Shown in pieces: positions 61,670 through 64,000 of a stretch of 64,000 nt of DNA; positions within the stretch are counted from its first letter, which is position 1, and each line of letters begins with the position of its first letter. Under the pieces are notes generated by a model. The model worked only from the letters and a program-made list of their open reading frames with translations, searched no databases and was not told where the DNA came from. This DNA comes from Sandaracinus sp964481145 (GTDB lineage: Bacteria; Myxococcota_A; Polyangia; Polyangiales; Sandaracinaceae), in contig CAYZTA010000001.1 of assembly GCA_964481145.1 (NCBI GenBank), forward strand, positions 1-64,000. Direction: 5' to 3'. The position numbers and the translations under genes were made by a program.

Positions 61670-64000
61670 TCATTCGCCGAACACAGGACGAGGGGCGCGC
61701 TTCATGAATCCTTGTTGGGTCGAGCTGAAGCCGGCTTCCAAGAGCGCATTTGCGAGCACTGATTGAGAAGGGGCGTAGCCGTCGATGCTCTCTAAAAGCA
61801 AGGCGCGTCTCTTCCCGACCCCGACGAGACCCGCCAAGCTGGCAGCCAATGCGCGCTGGAGTGACTCGCGCTCGGAGGCTTCGGTGGGAAGGAAGGTGAG
61901 CAGGCTCCGCTCGGTGCGCCCAAGCCATGCGATGAGCTGGCCTTCGTAGAGGAACACTTGAGCACCGAAGGTTCGTGTGGGGCGCAGGGCATCCTCGCGA
62001 CGAGGCCAGTCGAGCACTGTGCCATAGGGTTGCGCGGGATCCGTCGCTTCGAGGATGAACACGCGCGGAGGATCGCTGGGTTCGCGCTGGGCTCTCAGAC
62101 GGTCGACCACGCCGGGCGATGCGAACTGCGCAGGACCGAGCTCTCGGATGAACATTCCGCGACGCACCGTGCCGCTGTCTTCCATGAGCCTGAGCACTTG
62201 ATAGATCGCACCGGAGCCGCCCGCGATGTTCTCGGAACGCATGGCTTCACGCGTGAGGACACCATGCCGCGCGAGCAAGGCATTCGTGAACGCCACGCGT
62301 CGCTGCCCTTCGCTCGCCTCGAGAGGCGGCAAAAGAGACCAACGTCCTTCACTGCCGGGCGGACCTTCGAAGAGCCTCGCGCGTGTGCCCGTCAGGCGCG
62401 GGCTACGTTTGGGTCGTTGCGTGTTTGATGCGGAAGAGAGGGCACGCAGCGGCGCCAGTGTGTCGCTCGTGACTTCGCCCGCCCAGACGAGCTCCCACAA
62501 TGCGCTCACGGTGTTCGTAGGGAAGCCGCCGATCTCACGTTGGATGTCAGCGAAGAAGAGCGCGCCGCGCCGAACCAAGATTTCGCGCACCTTCGCGGCG
62601 AGCGCGCTCTCGGCAGGGCGTGTGGGGGGTGCGAGCAACGGATAGGAATCCGCGAAGAAGAAGGCGATTCGGCCACCACCAGGAGAAAGCGATTCGAGGC
62701 CTCTCCATAGGAGGATGCCCTCTGCGACGAGCGCATCGAGATCTCCCTTTCGATAGTTGCTGATGCGCGACGGGAGAATGTCTCGTTCGATCGCTTCGGC
62801 GACCATCGGCGCGCCCTCCAGCCGTTCGATGGTCGAAGCCAGACCCGCCCTTCCATGTCCTGGCTGCACGAGCCCATGCCAATCGAGGAGAAACCTCGCG
62901 AAGGCGGAGCTCTGAACAGGCTCGACCTGAGCACGCAGCTTCGAAAGTGATCGCCGCTTCAGAGAGCGCAGGACATCGATGTCGCACAGCTCGACTCCTT
63001 CCGACTTCGGCGAGAGGGGGCCTTCGACCAAACGATCGAGTTGAATCAGACGATCGATCGCCGGACGAAACAAGCTCGCATCGACTCCGAAACGCTGCGC
63101 GAGGTCTTCGCTCCGAAACGGTCCGTGGGTCCGCGCCCAGCGCGAGACGAGATCACGCAGAGGGTCCGATACCGGGTCGAGAAATGCGAGAGGAGTGTGG
63201 GCAGGAAGACGAATGCCGAGCGCGTCACGGAGCCGCGAGGCGTCTTCGACCGCGATGAACCGAGCACATCCATGAATCTCGACGGGGAGCGCTCGATGTT
63301 CGTGGACGAGTTCTCGAGTGAGGGCCTCTGCACGGGCGCGCGCCGTCATCGCCTCTTCGGTTCGAGATGCGATGCGCTCCGCGATCTCGTCGATGCTCAA
63401 ATCTCCGAGAAGAAGCAAGAGGTCGTGCACGCCATCGGCTGTTTCGATCGGAGCTTGCCGCTGACGGTGCTGCAACTGCGCTTCGAGCTCGAGAACCGCG
63501 GATGCATCGAGGAGATCACGGAGCTGAACTTCGCCGAGCAGCTCGCGTAGCTGCGCGGAATCGACGCTCAATGCGCGCGCGCGACGCTCGGCGAGCGGGG
63601 CATCGTTGTCGTAGACGAAATTCGCTGCGTAGGAGAATAGAAGGGACGCAGCAAAAGGGGATGCCGAGGGAGTGTCCACCGTCACGACCCGAATGTGTCC
63701 TTCCGAGATCGAGCGAAGGAGTTGAGTGAGCCCTTCGAGGTCGAAGACGTCTCGGAGGCATTCGCGGTAGGTCTCGAGCAGGATCGGAAACGACTCGAAG
63801 CGCGAGGCAACCTCCAGCAAGGTGGCAGCGCGTCTTCGTTGTGCCCAAAGCGGCGCACGTTTGCCTGGTTGCCTCCTGGGAAGGAGCAGCGCTCGCTGAG
63901 CGCATTCACGAAATCGCGACGCGAAGAGAGCCGTGCTTCCGAGCTCTTCGAAGAGCATGTCGCGGACTTCGTCTTCGCGAGGAAGGATCGACTCGATGCG
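61670..64000 (-). CDS. lhr: Lhr-type DEAD/DEAH helicase, C-terminal part (runs off the window)
   Basis: The C-terminal ~776 residues of a large helicase are visible. The frame stays open to the window edge (reading RIESILPREDEVRDMLFEELG), so the start and the helicase motifs lie outside. What is seen matches the DEAD/H-associated C-terminal half of Lhr: FESFPILLETYRECLRDVFD, PFAASLLFSYAANFVYDND, winged-helix segments, and TVSALWELVWAGEVTSDTLAPLR. Lhr proteins act in DNA repair, including crosslink and oxidative damage. Confidence 0.88.
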   Translation of the reverse strand, partial: RIESILPREDEVRDMLFEELGSTALFASRFRECAQRALLLPRRQPGKRAPLWAQRRRAATLLEVASRFESFPILLETYRECLRDVFDLEGLTQLLRSISEGHIRVVTVDTPSASPFAASLLFSYAANFVYDNDAPLAERRARALSVDSAQLRELLGEVQLRDLLDASAVLELEAQLQHRQRQAPIETADGVHDLLLLLGDLSIDEIAERIASRTEEAMTARARAEALTRELVHEHRALPVEIHGCARFIAVEDASRLRDALGIRLPAHTPLAFLDPVSDPLRDLVSRWARTHGPFRSEDLAQRFGVDASLFRPAIDRLIQLDRLVEGPLSPKSEGVELCDIDVLRSLKRRSLSKLRAQVEPVQSSAFARFLLDWHGLVQPGHGRAGLASTIERLEGAPMVAEAIERDILPSRISNYRKGDLDALVAEGILLWRGLESLSPGGGRIAFFFADSYPLLAPPTRPAESALAAKVREILVRRGALFFADIQREIGGFPTNTVSALWELVWAGEVTSDTLAPLRALSSASNTQRPKRSPRLTGTRARLFEGPPGSEGRWSLLPPLEASEGQRRVAFTNALLARHGVLTREAMRSENIAGGSGAIYQVLRLMEDSGTVRRGMFIRELGPAQFASPGVVDRLRAQREPSDPPRVFILEATDPAQPYGTVLDWPRREDALRPTRTFGAQVFLYEGQLIAWLGRTERSLLTFLPTEASERESLQRALAASLAGLVGVGKRRALLLESIDGYAPSQSVLANALLEAGFSSTQQGFMKRAPRPVFGE

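Overview
The window is high-GC DNA packed with genes on both strands. It looks like a chromosomal stretch from a myxobacterium-like bacterium (Myxococcota, Polyangiales-type). Grounds for this are a Ser/Thr kinase with PEGA repeats, an FHA protein with a double zinc ribbon, a long Cys-rich lipoprotein, a DUF2378-type (Mxa TIGR02265) protein, a TPR-dynamin GTPase, sigma-54, and a PUFA-synthase-like megasynthase locus. The assignment is inferred from gene content only. No rRNA, CRISPR, integrase or intact insertion sequence was seen.

1-6.4 kb is a complete Isc iron-sulfur operon (iscS-iscU-iscA-hscB-hscA-fdx). It is headed by a MerR-family regulator with a Cys-rich tail instead of the usual Rrf2-type IscR, and it converges on a PEP synthase/PPDK regulatory kinase. 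6.4-8.7 kb holds a 49-residue basic protein framed by two hairpins, a Cys-rich lipoprotein and tRNA-Arg(CCG). 8.8-17.3 kb carries signalling and membrane genes: a cNMP-binding protein, a PEGA Ser/Thr kinase, a DUF3467 protein, an orphan ABC ATPase, a REC-GGDEF protein and a TPR-dynamin GTPase. 17.3-20 kb is the rpoN-hpf-ptsN module, with a promoter and a perfect operator-like palindrome in front of it. 20-24 kb has a nuclease/phosphatase, an esterase-like protein, an FHA protein and an unknown membrane protein. 24.1-30.6 kb is a coupled DUF58-transglutaminase-MoxR-TPR operon.

30.8-35.5 kb is a four-gene chain on the minus strand in which every stop codon overlaps the next start: Ku, LigD-type ligase, PIG-L deacetylase, and a glycosyltransferase fused to a GNAT-like acyltransferase. 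It joins double-strand-break repair to a sugar-conjugate pathway. 35.7-46.2 kb is mostly housekeeping: a CDF exporter, dnaG-rpoD, a CAT-anticodon tRNA followed by a HicBA-like toxin-antitoxin pair, a zinc-ribbon coiled-coil protein, ilvE, and ruvX-mltG-cysC.

46.3-58.7 kb is the most unusual locus. A DUF2378 gene overlaps the start of a 1929-residue synthase (KS-like decoy, KS, AT, ACP, ACP, degenerate DH). A second synthase of 1789 residues follows (KS-like decoy, KS, KR, DH), then an overlapping Sfp-type phosphopantetheinyl transferase. Both KS-like domains lack all catalytic residues, and both ACPs carry Thr where the pantetheine-bearing Ser is expected. There is no enoylreductase and no thioesterase. 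58.8-61.7 kb is a low-constraint segment with an exact 12-unit 21-bp minisatellite, a fatty-acid hydroxylase-family gene, a 22-bp repeat array, and remnants of an AAA (DUF4143-type) gene and of a duplicated membrane-protein gene. The window ends inside an Lhr-type helicase gene.
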